Source: Halosimplex amylolyticum
GTDB lineage: Archaea; Halobacteriota; Halobacteria; Halobacteriales; Haloarculaceae
Assembly (NCBI RefSeq): GCF_051414035.1
Contig: NZ_JBLKNW010000004.1
Coordinates: 186,001-250,000, forward strand
Length of the DNA stretch: 64,000 nt
Direction of reading: 5' to 3'
Made by a program: the position numbers and the translations under genes. Positions 34,233-44,076 of the stretch are shown in pieces; position 1 is the stretch's first letter; each line of letters begins with the position of its first letter. The notes below the pieces were generated by a model that was not told the DNA's origin, ran no database searches, and was given only the letters and a program-made list of their open reading frames with translations.

Positions 34233-35294
34233 TCAGACGGTTTCGTCCTCTTCGCCCGGGAGCAGCGGCGCGTCGCGGACCCCCAGCGAGAGCGACGCCG
34301 CCGCGATCCCTCCGACGAGGACGATGAACCAGTAGTTCGACAGCCGGAAGAGGAAGACCGCGGCGGTCGCCGTCGGGAGGTCGACGAGGGCCATCGCCGC
34401 CACGACGGCGGCCAGCGCCACCTCGAACCCCCCGAGCCCGCCCGGCAGCGGGACGACGTTCAACAGCGTCACGACCGGGATGGCGAAGACGACCAGCATG
34501 AATGGGACGTGCGACTGGATGGCGAGGAAGCTCGTGTACAGCGGGAGCAGGAAGAAGATCCAGCCGGTGACGGACAGCGCGACGGCGGCGGCGATGCCGC
34601 GCCGGTCGCCCGCCAACTGCCCGACGACCGCGGTGTACCGCTCCAGGGCTTCCCGGACGCGCGCAGGCGCCAGCGCCGCCCGGGCTCGACCGGAGAGTCG
34701 CCCGACGGTCCGCCGCAGGCCGCCGGCCGCCGCCAGCGCCCCGCGTTCGAGGACGGGGCGCCGGTAGACGGCCAGCAGCGTCAGCCCCAGGATGCCGACC
34801 GAGATGACGACCATCGTCACCAGCACGGATCGGAGGAGCGCACCGGTCGGGCCCCGGCGCGTGAGGATCAGGACCGCCAGACCGACCACGGCGAGGATGA
34901 GCGACGCGAGGACGTTCAGGAAGGCGAAGACGGTCGCCGCGGCCAGCGCGGAGTCGTGGGGGGCGTCGGTCTCCGCGCTGACCGTGTACGACAGCAGGAC
35001 CGGGCCGCCGCTCTGTCCCATCGGGATCACCTGCTTCAGGAACTCGCCGCTCAGATACGCCGCCCGATAGCGCAGGCCGCCGACGGCGTGGCCGGTGCTC
35101 CCGATCAGTCGTCGTACCGCTTCGCTCCAGCACCCGAGGGCGACGAGGACCGACAGGAACCCCACGGAGAGGACGAGCGGCTTCGCCGTCGCCAGTTCCG
35201 AGAACACCGCCTCCGGTCCGACCGCCAGCAGGAACCCTCCGACGGCCAGCAGCGCCAGCGCGAATCCGACGACCAGTCGGAGACGACGTGACAT
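34233..35294 (-). CDS. Flippase-like membrane protein (UPF0104/AglD-MprF type), copy 1
   Basis: A 353-residue integral membrane protein with about eight helices. It matches the lysylphosphatidylglycerol-synthase transmembrane (UPF0104) family: 'AAYLSGEFLKQVIPMGQSGG', 'VVTLLNVVPLPGGLGGFEVA' and 'VFLFRLSNYWFIVLVGG'. Relatives include bacterial MprF flippase domains and the membrane part of haloarchaeal AglD, so movement of lipid-linked molecules across the membrane is the likely role. It lies 58 bp downstream of a close paralogue on the same strand. Confidence 0.9.
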   Translation of the reverse strand: MSRRLRLVVGFALALLAVGGFLLAVGPEAVFSELATAKPLVLSVGFLSVLVALGCWSEAVRRLIGSTGHAVGGLRYRAAYLSGEFLKQVIPMGQSGGPVLLSYTVSAETDAPHDSALAAATVFAFLNVLASLILAVVGLAVLILTRRGPTGALLRSVLVTMVVISVGILGLTLLAVYRRPVLERGALAAAGGLRRTVGRLSGRARAALAPARVREALERYTAVVGQLAGDRRGIAAAVALSVTGWIFFLLPLYTSFLAIQSHVPFMLVVFAIPVVTLLNVVPLPGGLGGFEVALAAVVAAMALVDLPTATAAVFLFRLSNYWFIVLVGGIAAASLSLGVRDAPLLPGEEDETV

Positions 35295-35352
35295 ACTCGT
35301 GAACAGAGAACCGCACCGGGTAAAAATCGTCCGGCGGCGACCCGATCGGGCG

Positions 35353-36426
35353 CTACTCCCGCTCGACGGTCCCCTCGTCGGTCGGAGCGAGCGGGGTCGG
35401 CGGGTCGGCGAGCCGCACGGAGACCGACGCCGACGCGATCGCTCCGAGGAGGACGACGAACCAGTAGTTCGACAGCCGATAGAGGAAGACGCCGGCCGTC
35501 GCCACCGGGAGATCGAGGCCGACGAGCGCGACGAGGACGCCCGCCAGCGCCACCTCGAACCCCCCGAGCCCGCCCGGCAGCGGGACGATGTTGACCAGGC
35601 TCAACACGGGGACGACGAGGGCGACGAGCGCGTAGGGGACCGGCTCGCCGATGGCGAGGAAGCTCGTGTACATCGGCAGGAGGAACAGGGCCCAGCCCAC
35701 CAGCGAGAAGGTGGTCGCGCGCCACACCTGCTCGCGGTCGCCGAGGGCGCGATCGAACGCGGCGTAGTACGTCTCGAAGGTGGCCCCCACGCTGTCGGCC
35801 GCGAGCGCCGCGTGTGCCCGCGCGGAGAGCCGACCGGCGGTCGCTCGACCCGCGGCCGCCAACCGGAGAACGAGGCGCTCGAGGAGCGCGCGGTGGGAGT
35901 GGACGAGGACCGCGACCGAGAGGAGGAACGCCACCGCGATCGCGAGCCCGATCACCAGCGCGGCGAAGACGGGGCCGTCGGTGGCCCGTCCCGTCGCGAA
36001 GAGCACGCCCAGCCCGCAGGCCGCGAGGATGACCGAGGCACCGATGTTGACGAACTCGACGACCGTCGCCGCGGCGAGCGCTTCCTCGTAGGGGGCGTCG
36101 GTCTCGCGGCTGACCGCGTAGGAGACGAAGACCGGCCCCCCGGAGTGGCCCATCGGGACGATCTGCTTGAGGAACTCGCCGCTCATGAACGCCGCCCGGT
36201 AGCGGGGCCCGCGCACGTCCTGTCCGACGCTCACCAGCAGGCGCCGCAGGGCCTCGCTCCAGCAGTAGAAGGCGCCGACGACGGCGAGAAAGCCGGCGCC
36301 GAGCGGTACCGGGTCGGCCCGCGAGAACTCGCGGAAGACGCTCGCCGGCCCGACGAACCAGAGGAACCCGCCCACGGCCAGCAACGCCAGCGCGAACCCG
36401 AGGACGACGCGGAAGACTCGTCGCAT
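35353..36426 (-). CDS. Flippase-like membrane protein (UPF0104/AglD-MprF type), copy 2
   Basis: A 357-residue paralogue of the next gene: both share 'GFALALLAVGGFL', the '...SGEFLKQ(V/I)(I/V)PMG(Q/H)SGGPV' block, 'SAETDAPHDSALAAATV'-like segments, 'LPGGLGGFEVALA' and 'YRLSNYWFVVLLG'. It is the first gene of the pair; TTTATCC (about 36451-36457, minus strand) is its TATA box, and the downstream copy probably also has its own promoter (GATTTTTACC). A cytosolic loop at about residues 180-225 is the most divergent region and may set substrate specificity. Confidence 0.9.
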   Translation of the reverse strand: MRRVFRVVLGFALALLAVGGFLWFVGPASVFREFSRADPVPLGAGFLAVVGAFYCWSEALRRLLVSVGQDVRGPRYRAAFMSGEFLKQIVPMGHSGGPVFVSYAVSRETDAPYEEALAAATVVEFVNIGASVILAACGLGVLFATGRATDGPVFAALVIGLAIAVAFLLSVAVLVHSHRALLERLVLRLAAAGRATAGRLSARAHAALAADSVGATFETYYAAFDRALGDREQVWRATTFSLVGWALFLLPMYTSFLAIGEPVPYALVALVVPVLSLVNIVPLPGGLGGFEVALAGVLVALVGLDLPVATAGVFLYRLSNYWFVVLLGAIASASVSVRLADPPTPLAPTDEGTVERE

Positions 36427-36611
36427 CTACCGGCGGGACGCGGGCGAATCGGATAAACGCGCTGGCATCGAACGACGCGCTGGCGTTCCTGCACCCGCGA
36501 TTCGGCGGCCGCCCGGTCGATCGATCCGGCCCGCTCGGGTCGCCCTCCGCTTTCCGCCCGCGTCCGTCCGTTCCGGACTCCTTTTATCGCCCGGCGAGTT
36601 ACGGGGCGGTA

Positions 36612-37160
36612 ATGACCCGTATCGACGTCGTCGACAACCACGGCCAGTTCACGCACCTGGAGCAGCGCGCGCTCCGGGACATGGGCGTGGACGTGGAACT
36701 CGTCGACAACGAGACGCCCCCCGAGGAGATCGAGGCCGACGGTCTCGTCCTCTCGGGCGGCCCCTCGATCGACCGCATCGGCAACTGCCCCGACTACCTC
36801 GACCTCGACGTGCCCGTCCTGGGCATCTGTCTGGGTCACCAGATCATCGCCCGGGAACTCGGCGGCGAGGTGGGCGAGGGCGACTACGGCGGCTACGCCG
36901 ACGTGACCGTCGACGTGCTCGACGACGCGGACCCGCTGATCGGCTCGCTCGCCCCCCAGACCCGCGTCTGGGCGAGCCACGCAGACGAGGTCAAGCGCGT
37001 CCCCGACGGCTTCGAGCGCACGGCCGAGAGCGACGTCTGCAGCGTCGAAGCGATGAGCGACACCGACCGCGACCTGTACGGCGTCCAGTGGCACCCCGAG
37101 GTCGCCCACACCGAACGCGGCGAAGAGGTCTTCGAGAACTTCCTGGCCATCTGCGAGTGA
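36612..37160 (+). CDS. guaAA: GMP synthase subunit A (glutamine amidotransferase)
   Basis: The 182-residue glutaminase subunit of the two-part archaeal GMP synthase: it releases ammonia from glutamine for the separate PP-loop subunit, which converts XMP to GMP. The catalytic triad is Cys73 ('LGICLGHQ'), His161 and Glu163 ('VQWHPEV'). The class I amidotransferase motif 'LVLSGGPSIDRIGN' is at about 47-60. TTTTAT at 36582-36587 places transcription at the ATG itself, so the mRNA is leaderless. The ATP-pyrophosphatase subunit is not in this window. Confidence 0.96.
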   Translation: MTRIDVVDNHGQFTHLEQRALRDMGVDVELVDNETPPEEIEADGLVLSGGPSIDRIGNCPDYLDLDVPVLGICLGHQIIARELGGEVGEGDYGGYADVTVDVLDDADPLIGSLAPQTRVWASHADEVKRVPDGFERTAESDVCSVEAMSDTDRDLYGVQWHPEVAHTERGEEVFENFLAICE

Positions 37161-37257
37161 GCGCCCGAGCGGGGCCGATCTGATTCTTCCCTCGACGGAG
37201 AAACGACACTTGAGCGTCCGATGCCGCCGCTGACGGACGTCTGACGGAACTCCAACG

Positions 37258-37263
37258 TTTAAA
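37258..37263 (+). promoter_or_regulatory. TATA box of the DUF2070 gene
   Basis: TTTAAA; the predicted start site is about 37289, 9 nt before the ATG at 37298. Confidence 0.55.
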
Positions 37264-37297
37264 GTGACCGTGCGGTGATTGCAGTATAACGATAGAC

Positions 37298-39169
37298 ATG
37301 ACGACCAACCAGGGCAATCTCGCGAACCTTTCCCGGTTCGTCTTCCGGGCGCCGAGCTGGTACTCCAGCGTCGGGTTCGCCCTGCTCATCGCGGCGGTCA
37401 TCGGCGTCGCCGCGTTCGACTCCAGGTACGTCTTCGAGGACGCCTGGGAGGGGCTGTTCTACATCGGCCTGCCGACCGTCGCGGCGAGCGTGTTCACACC
37501 GTACGTCGACCGCAAGCTCGGGGGGCAGCTCACGCGTAACCAGGCCTCCCTGCTGGCGCTCGCCTGCGAGCTCGTCACGATCGCGGTTCTGACGGTCGCG
37601 GCCGTCGTCGTCGTGCTCACGCCGCTGAGCCAGGCGTTCGTCGTCGACGCGCTGCTGGTCGCGCTGGCCTCGATCTTCGCCCTGCGGCTGTTCGTCATCA
37701 TGGCCGTCTCGCGCCAGCGACTCGTCGTCGCCTCGGCCGCCGCGAGCATCCAGACCGTCTCCGCCGCGCTCTTGCTCTTCGTCTACAGCGGCGCGATGCG
37801 CTACCTGGAGTGGGGCGGCCCGGTCGCCCGCGCGTTCCTCTTCCGGGCCGACGAGGCGCCCGAACGGATCGCCCAGATGCAATACGTCGACCCCGGGAAG
37901 TTCGCCATCCTCGCCGCGCTGTGCCTGATCTACGCGGTCGCGGTCTGGCTATTTTTGACGGTCATCGACCAGCCCTGGCAGCGCAGCCTCGGCGTGAGCG
38001 TCCTCGACTTCGTGCGCGGGTTCATCGGCCACGTCGCCGAAGGCAGCCACGAACTGGAGGCGTTCTTCGAGGATATCGGCGAGGACGCGCTCGTCCCCGT
38101 GAGCGTCCTCTCGTTTCGCCGCCCCGAGGGCGGGGAGAAGGGGCGGTTCGTCCTCCCGATGCTCCACCCCGGCCCGATGGGCGAGATCGGCGGCGGCAAC
38201 CTCCCGCGGCGCATCGCCGAGCAGGCCGACGGCCTCGCCTTCCCGCCCCACGCCACCGCTGGCCACGACTTCAACCTCGTCACCGAACGCGAGGTCGACA
38301 CCGTCATCGACGCCGCCGAGACCGCCTACCAGCGCATCGAGTACGACGCCACCGCCACGAAGTCCGTCCGCGTCACGGAGGGCGAGGCGACCCTGACCGG
38401 CCAGGCCTTCGGCGACAGCGCCTTCCTGGCCTCGACCTTCTCCCCGCAGTTCGCCGACGACGTCGAGTACGCCGTCGGTCTCTCGGCCGTTTCGGAGGCC
38501 CGCACCGGCGACCTGACGGACGTGATGCTCGCCGACGCCCACAACTGCAACAACGGTCTCGAGGGCGAGGACCTGGGCCACGTCGTCCCCGGGAGCAAGC
38601 GCTCGTTCGACATGATCCACGGTGCCAGCGAGGTCGGCCAGCGGCTCGCGGCAGCCAGCGCCGGGCCGCTGGAACTCGGCGTCGCCTGGGACGAGACGCC
38701 GTGGGACCCCGAGGAGGGCATCGGCCCGCTGGGCATCCGCGTCGCCGTGTTCCAGGTGGACGGCCAGCACACCGCCTACGTCTTCGTCGACGGCAACAAC
38801 ATGGTCCCGGGGCTGCGCGAGCGGATCGTCTCCCGGATCGACGCGGTCGACCGACTGGAGGTGCTCACCACCGACACGCACGTGGTCAACACGATGGAGG
38901 CCGAGAACCAGGTCGGCGACGCCGTCCCCGAGGCCGACCTGGTCGCGCTCATCGCCGACCTCGTCGACCGGGCGAAGGCGGACCTGGAACCCGTCGAGGC
39001 GGGCATGGAGACCGAGACCGCGGAGGTGACCGTCTTCGGGAACGACCGCACCGAGATGCTCGCCTCGACCGCCAACGCCGCCGTCTCCATGGGCGCGCCC
39101 CTCGCCGGCGCCATCATCACCGCCGCGCTCGCCGTCTCCGCGCTCATCTTCCTCGTCGCCAGCATCTGA
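37298..39169 (+). CDS. DUF2070-family membrane protein
   Basis: A 623-residue archaea-specific protein. The N-terminal third has six to seven helices (between about residues 25 and 230); a large soluble domain (about 240-590) contains the family hallmark 'LHPGPMGEIGGGNLPRRIA' and further His/Asp motifs ('HDFNLVTEREVD', 'ADAHNCNNGLEGEDL', 'TTDTHVVNTM'), suggesting a metal site; a last helix is at the C-terminus ('IITAALAVSALIFLVASI'). The function is unknown; the metal-like motifs suggest a membrane-bound hydrolase, but this is inference. The following gene starts 86 bp downstream and may be co-transcribed. Confidence 0.92.
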   Translation: MTTNQGNLANLSRFVFRAPSWYSSVGFALLIAAVIGVAAFDSRYVFEDAWEGLFYIGLPTVAASVFTPYVDRKLGGQLTRNQASLLALACELVTIAVLTVAAVVVVLTPLSQAFVVDALLVALASIFALRLFVIMAVSRQRLVVASAAASIQTVSAALLLFVYSGAMRYLEWGGPVARAFLFRADEAPERIAQMQYVDPGKFAILAALCLIYAVAVWLFLTVIDQPWQRSLGVSVLDFVRGFIGHVAEGSHELEAFFEDIGEDALVPVSVLSFRRPEGGEKGRFVLPMLHPGPMGEIGGGNLPRRIAEQADGLAFPPHATAGHDFNLVTEREVDTVIDAAETAYQRIEYDATATKSVRVTEGEATLTGQAFGDSAFLASTFSPQFADDVEYAVGLSAVSEARTGDLTDVMLADAHNCNNGLEGEDLGHVVPGSKRSFDMIHGASEVGQRLAAASAGPLELGVAWDETPWDPEEGIGPLGIRVAVFQVDGQHTAYVFVDGNNMVPGLRERIVSRIDAVDRLEVLTTDTHVVNTMEAENQVGDAVPEADLVALIADLVDRAKADLEPVEAGMETETAEVTVFGNDRTEMLASTANAAVSMGAPLAGAIITAALAVSALIFLVASI

Positions 39170-39255
39170 GGGGTGGACTGCCCGCCGACCAGACCACCCG
39201 CGATCGCTTTCCGACACCGAAACGCCGAACAGGGAGTCAGCCGTAGTCGGTCGCC

Positions 39256-39780
39256 GTGAGTCGCTCGCTGACCGACGTGGCCCCGGCGCTGCTGGTCCCC
39301 GCCGCGTGGACGCTCGCGCTCGCGGCCCGCGTTGACGTCGTCGGTCGCCGACCCCTCCTCGTCGCGCTCGCCGTCATGACGGTCCTGCTCGGCGCCTTCG
39401 CCGTCGCCACCCGCGACGCGATGACGGGGCCGGTGCTCGGCCTCTGGCGCTGGGTGCTCGTCCTCGGGTTCGTGATCACGCTCGTCGCCGCCGTGGACCT
39501 CGCCGTCACCCCCGCGGTCGACCCGACGCTGGCGGTCGCGTTCTACGGGTGGATGGTCCTCCCGGCGCTGGCGTTCGTCGCGACCGCCCAGTCCGTCGAG
39601 AAACCCTTCAGTACCGTCTACCTCGCCGCGACCATCTGCTCGCTCGCCGGCGCCGGCACCCACGCGCTCGCCGGGTCCGCCGTCGAGGCGGCCGTCGGCA
39701 TCGCCGTCGTCGGCCTCGGCCAGACCGCCGGCATCGTCGCCGCCGTCGCCCAGAACGCCGACGCCGGCGACGAGGACTGA
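39256..39780 (+). CDS. Polytopic membrane protein, unknown
   Basis: A 174-residue protein with about six short helices and almost no soluble part ('LVALAVMTVLLGAFAVAT', 'WVLVLGFVITLVAAVDLAV', 'GWMVLPALAFVATAQSV', 'VEAAVGIAVVGLGQTAGIVA'). It starts with GTG at 39256 after GCCGTGA. I do not recognise the family; the length and helix count resemble small haloarchaeal membrane proteins annotated as hypothetical. It probably continues the DUF2070 transcript. Confidence 0.75.
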   Translation: MSRSLTDVAPALLVPAAWTLALAARVDVVGRRPLLVALAVMTVLLGAFAVATRDAMTGPVLGLWRWVLVLGFVITLVAAVDLAVTPAVDPTLAVAFYGWMVLPALAFVATAQSVEKPFSTVYLAATICSLAGAGTHALAGSAVEAAVGIAVVGLGQTAGIVAAVAQNADAGDED

Positions 39781-39876
39781 TCCGGCCTCCGTCTCACTCG
39801 GTGTGGCCGCCCGCGCCGTGACTCGTTTCCTTCGGCCTCGCGTGGCGCCCGCGTTCACCGCTCGATCGACGTGCAT

Positions 39877-39931
39877 CGCGGTCGCTCGCCGTCGCGTGTC
39901 GTGGAAAACGCCGAGGGAGATTTGAACTACG
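39877..39931 (-). repeat. Duplicated 3' end of tRNA-Ser plus flank (possible integration scar)
   Basis: About 55 bp, including GGTCGCTCGCC and AACGCCGAGGGA-GATTTGAAC, repeat the sequence at 40026-40080, which is the 3' quarter of the tRNA-Ser gene and its downstream flank. The copy has lost two bases of the T-stem, so it is not a functional gene part. A tRNA 3'-end copy near an intact tRNA gene is the usual mark of integrase-mediated insertion. A T-arm-like GGTTCGAATC on the plus strand lies at 39975-39984. The rest of 39781-40057 has no ORF I can support. Confidence 0.6.
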
Positions 39932-40057
39932 CCGAGACGGTCGTGCTCACGCCGTTCGCGCGCTGGGACTTCCAGGGTTCGAATCTCACGTGGCCTTCCC
40001 GCTCACCGAGGCGAGCGACACGCAACGCGGTCGCTCGCCGGTGTGGTTCGCGGAGAA

Positions 40058-40142
40058 CGCCGAGGGAGAGATTTGAACTCTCGAGTCCTTGCGGAGACCT
40101 GCTCTCGAAGCAGGCGCCTTGGCCAGGCTAGGCTACCTCGGC
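40058..40142 (-). tRNA. tRNA-Ser (anticodon CGA)
   Basis: A full class II cloverleaf on the minus strand: acceptor stem GCCGAGG/CCTCGGC, a D-arm in TAGCCTAGCCTGGCCAAGG, anticodon stem CCTGC/GCAGG with loop TTCGAGA (anticodon CGA), long variable arm with TCTCC-GCAA-GGAC, and T-arm GAGAG-TTCAAAT-CTCTC. The discriminator base is G, as required for serine tRNAs. CCA is not encoded. It reads UCG codons, which are frequent in this genome. Confidence 0.95.
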
Positions 40143-40310
40143 TCGTATACCCGTACACGGAAGCCGACTTTATCGGTTACGGTTTGCGGGAGGGCGTGGG
40201 GGTGAGTGTCGGGGTCCCCGATCGTGACGAGGAACGCCGAGTCGCGACCGCGCGGCGCCGGTCGTCTCGGCAACCAAACACCTAAAGTGTCGGCAGACTC
40301 ACCGGAATCC

Positions 40311-41258
<948 letters not shown>

Positions 41259-41273
41259 TCTGTCCCGTCTCAG

Positions 41274-41630
41274 TCACTCGGAGCCGCGCTCTCGCTCCTG
41301 CGCTTCGTTGTCTTCCTGCATCTCCCCCTGGTCGATGTCGTCCTGATCCGACCCGCCGCGGTCGGAGTAGCGCTGGCGGCCGACCGACTCGGCGGGCATC
41401 ATGTTGAGCATCCCCTGCCTGAGTTCCTCGTCGGACTCGTAGGTCTGGTCGCCCATCCCCTCGAAGAGGTCGCGGATCGCGATCGGGTCGGCGCTTGTGC
41501 GCTCGATCTCCTCGTCGCCGTAGCGCTCGACGAGTTCGTCGGCCGAAACCGGATACGAGAGGTCGTCGAACACCGACTCGATAGACCCGAACTCGACGCC
41601 CATCTCGTGGTCGCTCTCGTCTTCGCTCAT
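41274..41630 (-). CDS. DUF5789-family protein
   Basis: A 118-residue acidic soluble protein. 'MGVEFGSIESVFDDLSYPVS', 'ADELVERYGDEEIERTSADP' and 'FEGMGDQTYESDEELRQGML' match the haloarchaeal DUF5789 family, small helical proteins of unknown function. The C-terminus is a Glu/Asp/Gln-rich tail. It converges with the MoxR gene with only 15 bp between the stops. Confidence 0.85.
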   Translation of the reverse strand: MSEDESDHEMGVEFGSIESVFDDLSYPVSADELVERYGDEEIERTSADPIAIRDLFEGMGDQTYESDEELRQGMLNMMPAESVGRQRYSDRGGSDQDDIDQGEMQEDNEAQERERGSE

Positions 41631-41807
41631 GGCAATGCTGGGGTCGGCCGGTGCAACTTCCTTGACCTTGCATTTCCCGGGCAGCGGACGGCGGCTGAGC
41701 CGCCCGCTCGGCGCTCGTCGGCGAGGGCGGATCGACAGCCCGCGAGTTCGAGCACCCCGTAAGAGTCGGGTGGTGTCGGGTCGGTCGCGTCGGCGGCTCG
41801 CGGTCGG

Positions 41808-42107
41808 TTACGGTCCGGCCCCGGCGTCGTCGGGCGCGTCCCCCAGGAGTTCCTCGGCCTGTTCCCGGAGCGAGTCGGGGATCGCGTCGCTCTCGTGGAG
41901 GGTCTCTAGCGTCGCTTCGCACTGCGGGCGGCCGAGCTTGGTCATCGCGAGTTCGCGGTACTGGCTCGCGACGTCGTCCCGGCGAACGACCTCCGCGAGC
42001 ATGTCACACTCGTTGGCGGCCTGGAGCCCGTCGATCGCCTGCTCCCGGGATTCCGACTCCCGGGCGTCGTCGAGCGCGATTTCGAGGTTTTCTTCGGGTG
42101 TACTCAT
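41808..42107 (-). CDS. Small helical protein, unknown
   Basis: A 99-residue acidic protein made of short amphipathic helices ('PEENLEIALDDARESESREQ', 'LQAANECDMLAEVVRRDDVA', 'QYRELAMTKLGRPQCEATLE'), a HEAT-like alternation. The ATG at 42107 (MSTPEENLEI) is chosen; the longer frame from 42185 overlaps the upstream promoter region and is low-complexity. I do not recognise the family. Confidence 0.7.
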   Translation of the reverse strand: MSTPEENLEIALDDARESESREQAIDGLQAANECDMLAEVVRRDDVASQYRELAMTKLGRPQCEATLETLHESDAIPDSLREQAEELLGDAPDDAGAGP

Positions 42108-42223
42108 CTGCCGACGATTCGCCAGCCAGGCGCAAAGGCGGTCGGCTTTCAGTAGCGCCCCAGCGGTCGCCGGGTTCGCGACCAAAACAGTGATGTCGGG
42201 CGACTGGGAATCCGGGACAACCG

Positions 42224-43540
42224 ATGGCCCCGAGCCGACCGGATCTCACTGGCGGATGGTGCTGGTTCCAGGAACCGAGAGTCGTCGCGACGCCGACTGA
42301 CACGTTCGTCGGCTGGACCGAGTACGACGAGCAGGGAACGATAGGCGTCGCGCGGTTCGACCACGACGACATGACCTTCGCGGTCAACCGCGAGGTCGGT
42401 ACCACGCCCGCGCTGGCGCCCGACGACCACAACTCCCCGGCGGTGTACGTCCGACGCGACGGGCGGATCGTCCTGTACTACACGGCGCACAACCGACCCG
42501 ACGGCAACCGCTATCGCGTCTCCGACGAACCCTATCGCATCGACAGCTTCGGCGAGGAGCGGTCGGTCCCCGACCACAACCAGTCGACGTACCCGATGCC
42601 GTTCCGGCTCGCCGACCCGGAAGAGCTGTTCTACTTCTACCGGGACGCGCCCGACGACGGGAGCCCGAGCACGTTCTACTTCTATCGCTCGTCCGACGAC
42701 GGCGAGACGTGGTCCGAGCGCGAGCGACTGTTCCAGATCGAGGGCGACGACTACTCCGGGTACATCAAGGTCGCCCGGAGCGACGAGCGGCTGGACATCT
42801 GTTACTCCCGGCACCCGCGACCGGCCCCGCTGGGCAAGTGCGACGTGCGCCACTTCTACTACGACGCCGCCGCCGACCAGTTCAGGGACAGCCAAGGCAA
42901 CCCGATCGAGACGCCGATCCGCGAGGAGGAGATGACGAAGCTGTTCGACGCGGAGGACCGGGGCGAGCGCGGCTGGATCTGGGACGTGATGACCGACGGC
43001 GAGGAACCCGCCATCGTCTTCTCGTCGTTCACCGACGGCGACGAGGCCGACCAGCGCTTCTACTACGCCAAGTACGTCGACGCGTCGTGGCGGGTCAGCG
43101 AGGTCGTCGAGACCGACCACGTCTACGCGACGAACACCGACACCGCGGTGAACGAACAGGAGTACGCGCCGGGCATCTCCCTCGGGCACGTTCAGGGCGA
43201 CGACGTGCTGTACCTCTCGCGGGGACCGAAGTCGAGGGAAGACAAGCAGCAGGGTCTCGACGTCGAGCGGTGGCGCGTCGGCGACGACCACGAGACGTTC
43301 GAGCGCGAGCGCGTGGTCGAGCGGGGGACCGAGAGCAACCAGTTCCGGCCGGTCGCGCCGCGGTCCGTCGGCACCGACGAGCACGACTCCCCGATCCGCG
43401 CCGTGTGGATGTGCGGCCAGTCCCGCGCGCCGTACAACTACCACGACGACGAGGAGACGCTCCAGCTGAAGGCGGAAATCGAGACGGAGAGCGGTCTGGA
43501 GACGGTGCGGATGGACGAGTGGGCGACGTACGAGGGGTAG
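42224..43540 (+). CDS. BNR-repeat (sialidase-fold) protein, BNR_4 type
   Basis: A 438-residue protein predicted to be a beta-propeller. The opening 'GGWCWFQEPRVVATPTDTF' is the signature of the BNR_4 group, and Asp-box-like turns occur ('RSSDDGETWSERERLF'). Tyr/Phe/Asp-rich blades continue ('EELFYFYRDAPDDGSPSTFY', 'PGISLGHVQGDDVLYLSRG'). Relatives bind or cleave sugars, including rhamnogalacturonan and sialic-acid-like substrates. No signal peptide is visible, so it acts in the cytosol or leaves by an unseen route. It stands alone between unrelated genes. Confidence 0.85.
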   Translation: MAPSRPDLTGGWCWFQEPRVVATPTDTFVGWTEYDEQGTIGVARFDHDDMTFAVNREVGTTPALAPDDHNSPAVYVRRDGRIVLYYTAHNRPDGNRYRVSDEPYRIDSFGEERSVPDHNQSTYPMPFRLADPEELFYFYRDAPDDGSPSTFYFYRSSDDGETWSERERLFQIEGDDYSGYIKVARSDERLDICYSRHPRPAPLGKCDVRHFYYDAAADQFRDSQGNPIETPIREEEMTKLFDAEDRGERGWIWDVMTDGEEPAIVFSSFTDGDEADQRFYYAKYVDASWRVSEVVETDHVYATNTDTAVNEQEYAPGISLGHVQGDDVLYLSRGPKSREDKQQGLDVERWRVGDDHETFERERVVERGTESNQFRPVAPRSVGTDEHDSPIRAVWMCGQSRAPYNYHDDEETLQLKAEIETESGLETVRMDEWATYEG

Positions 43541-43584
43541 CTCGCGGGGCCGGAAGGCGGATTTTTCACGGCCGGCGGTCGCCG

Positions 43585-44076
43585 TTACGGCTCCAGCGCG
43601 TAGAGCAACAGCGCGCTCCCGACCAGCAGGAAGACGAGGACGCTCGTGGGGAGCGAGGCCGAGGCGAACAGGTAGACGGCGAGCGCGAGCGTGCCCGCCG
43701 CGAGCGTCGTGACCATAGCGCCGCCCATGTGGACGAGCACCGAGCGACGGACCGGGGCGTCGCGGCCGAGGTGGCCGGCGAGGCCGACGACGTGCTGGGC
43801 GGTCGTCCACGTCACGAGCGTCGCGGCGGTGACCAGCAGCAGGACGGCCGGCGGCGCGCCCTGGGCGCCGGCGTACAGCAGCGCGCCGAAGATGAGGCCG
43901 CTCCCGAGCGTGACGCCCCGTCGCGAGGCGCGGTCGGTCGCGACGCCGACGATCGCGAGGCCCGCGAGCGCCGCTGCGGCGGCGACGAAGTTGACCGTCA
44001 GCCCGAGCACCGCGACGACGCCCGGGGCGACGGCCAGCCAGACCGAGTCCCGTGCCGGCCGGCGGACGACGCTCAC
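43585..44076 (-). CDS. DUF7519-type membrane protein, copy 1
   Basis: A 163-residue protein with about five to six helices and few charges ('SVWLAVAPGVVAVLGLTVNF', 'AAAAALAGLAIVGVATD', 'PPAVLLLVTAATLVTWT', 'TTLAAGTLALAVYLFASASL', 'VLVFLLVGSALLLYALE'). The GTG start at 44076 overlaps the stop of the DUF58 gene (GTGA), so it is translationally coupled as the last gene of the DUF4129-DUF58 operon. A related gene sits beside the second DUF58 gene at the right end. The family name (DUF7519) is from memory. Confidence 0.8.
   Translation of the reverse strand: MSVVRRPARDSVWLAVAPGVVAVLGLTVNFVAAAAALAGLAIVGVATDRASRRGVTLGSGLIFGALLYAGAQGAPPAVLLLVTAATLVTWTTAQHVVGLAGHLGRDAPVRRSVLVHMGGAMVTTLAAGTLALAVYLFASASLPTSVLVFLLVGSALLLYALEP

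Noticed and set aside
39966..39995. Second tRNA suggested by a plus-strand GGTTCGAATC
   Set aside because: No acceptor, D or anticodon stems can be built around it; at most a tRNA fragment.
42149..43810. Long open frame antisense to the BNR gene, and many similar long frames opposite metG, hyuA, truD and others
   Set aside because: High GC removes stop codons from shadow frames; products are Arg/Pro- or Val/Gly-rich with wrong codon bias and fully overlap recognised genes.
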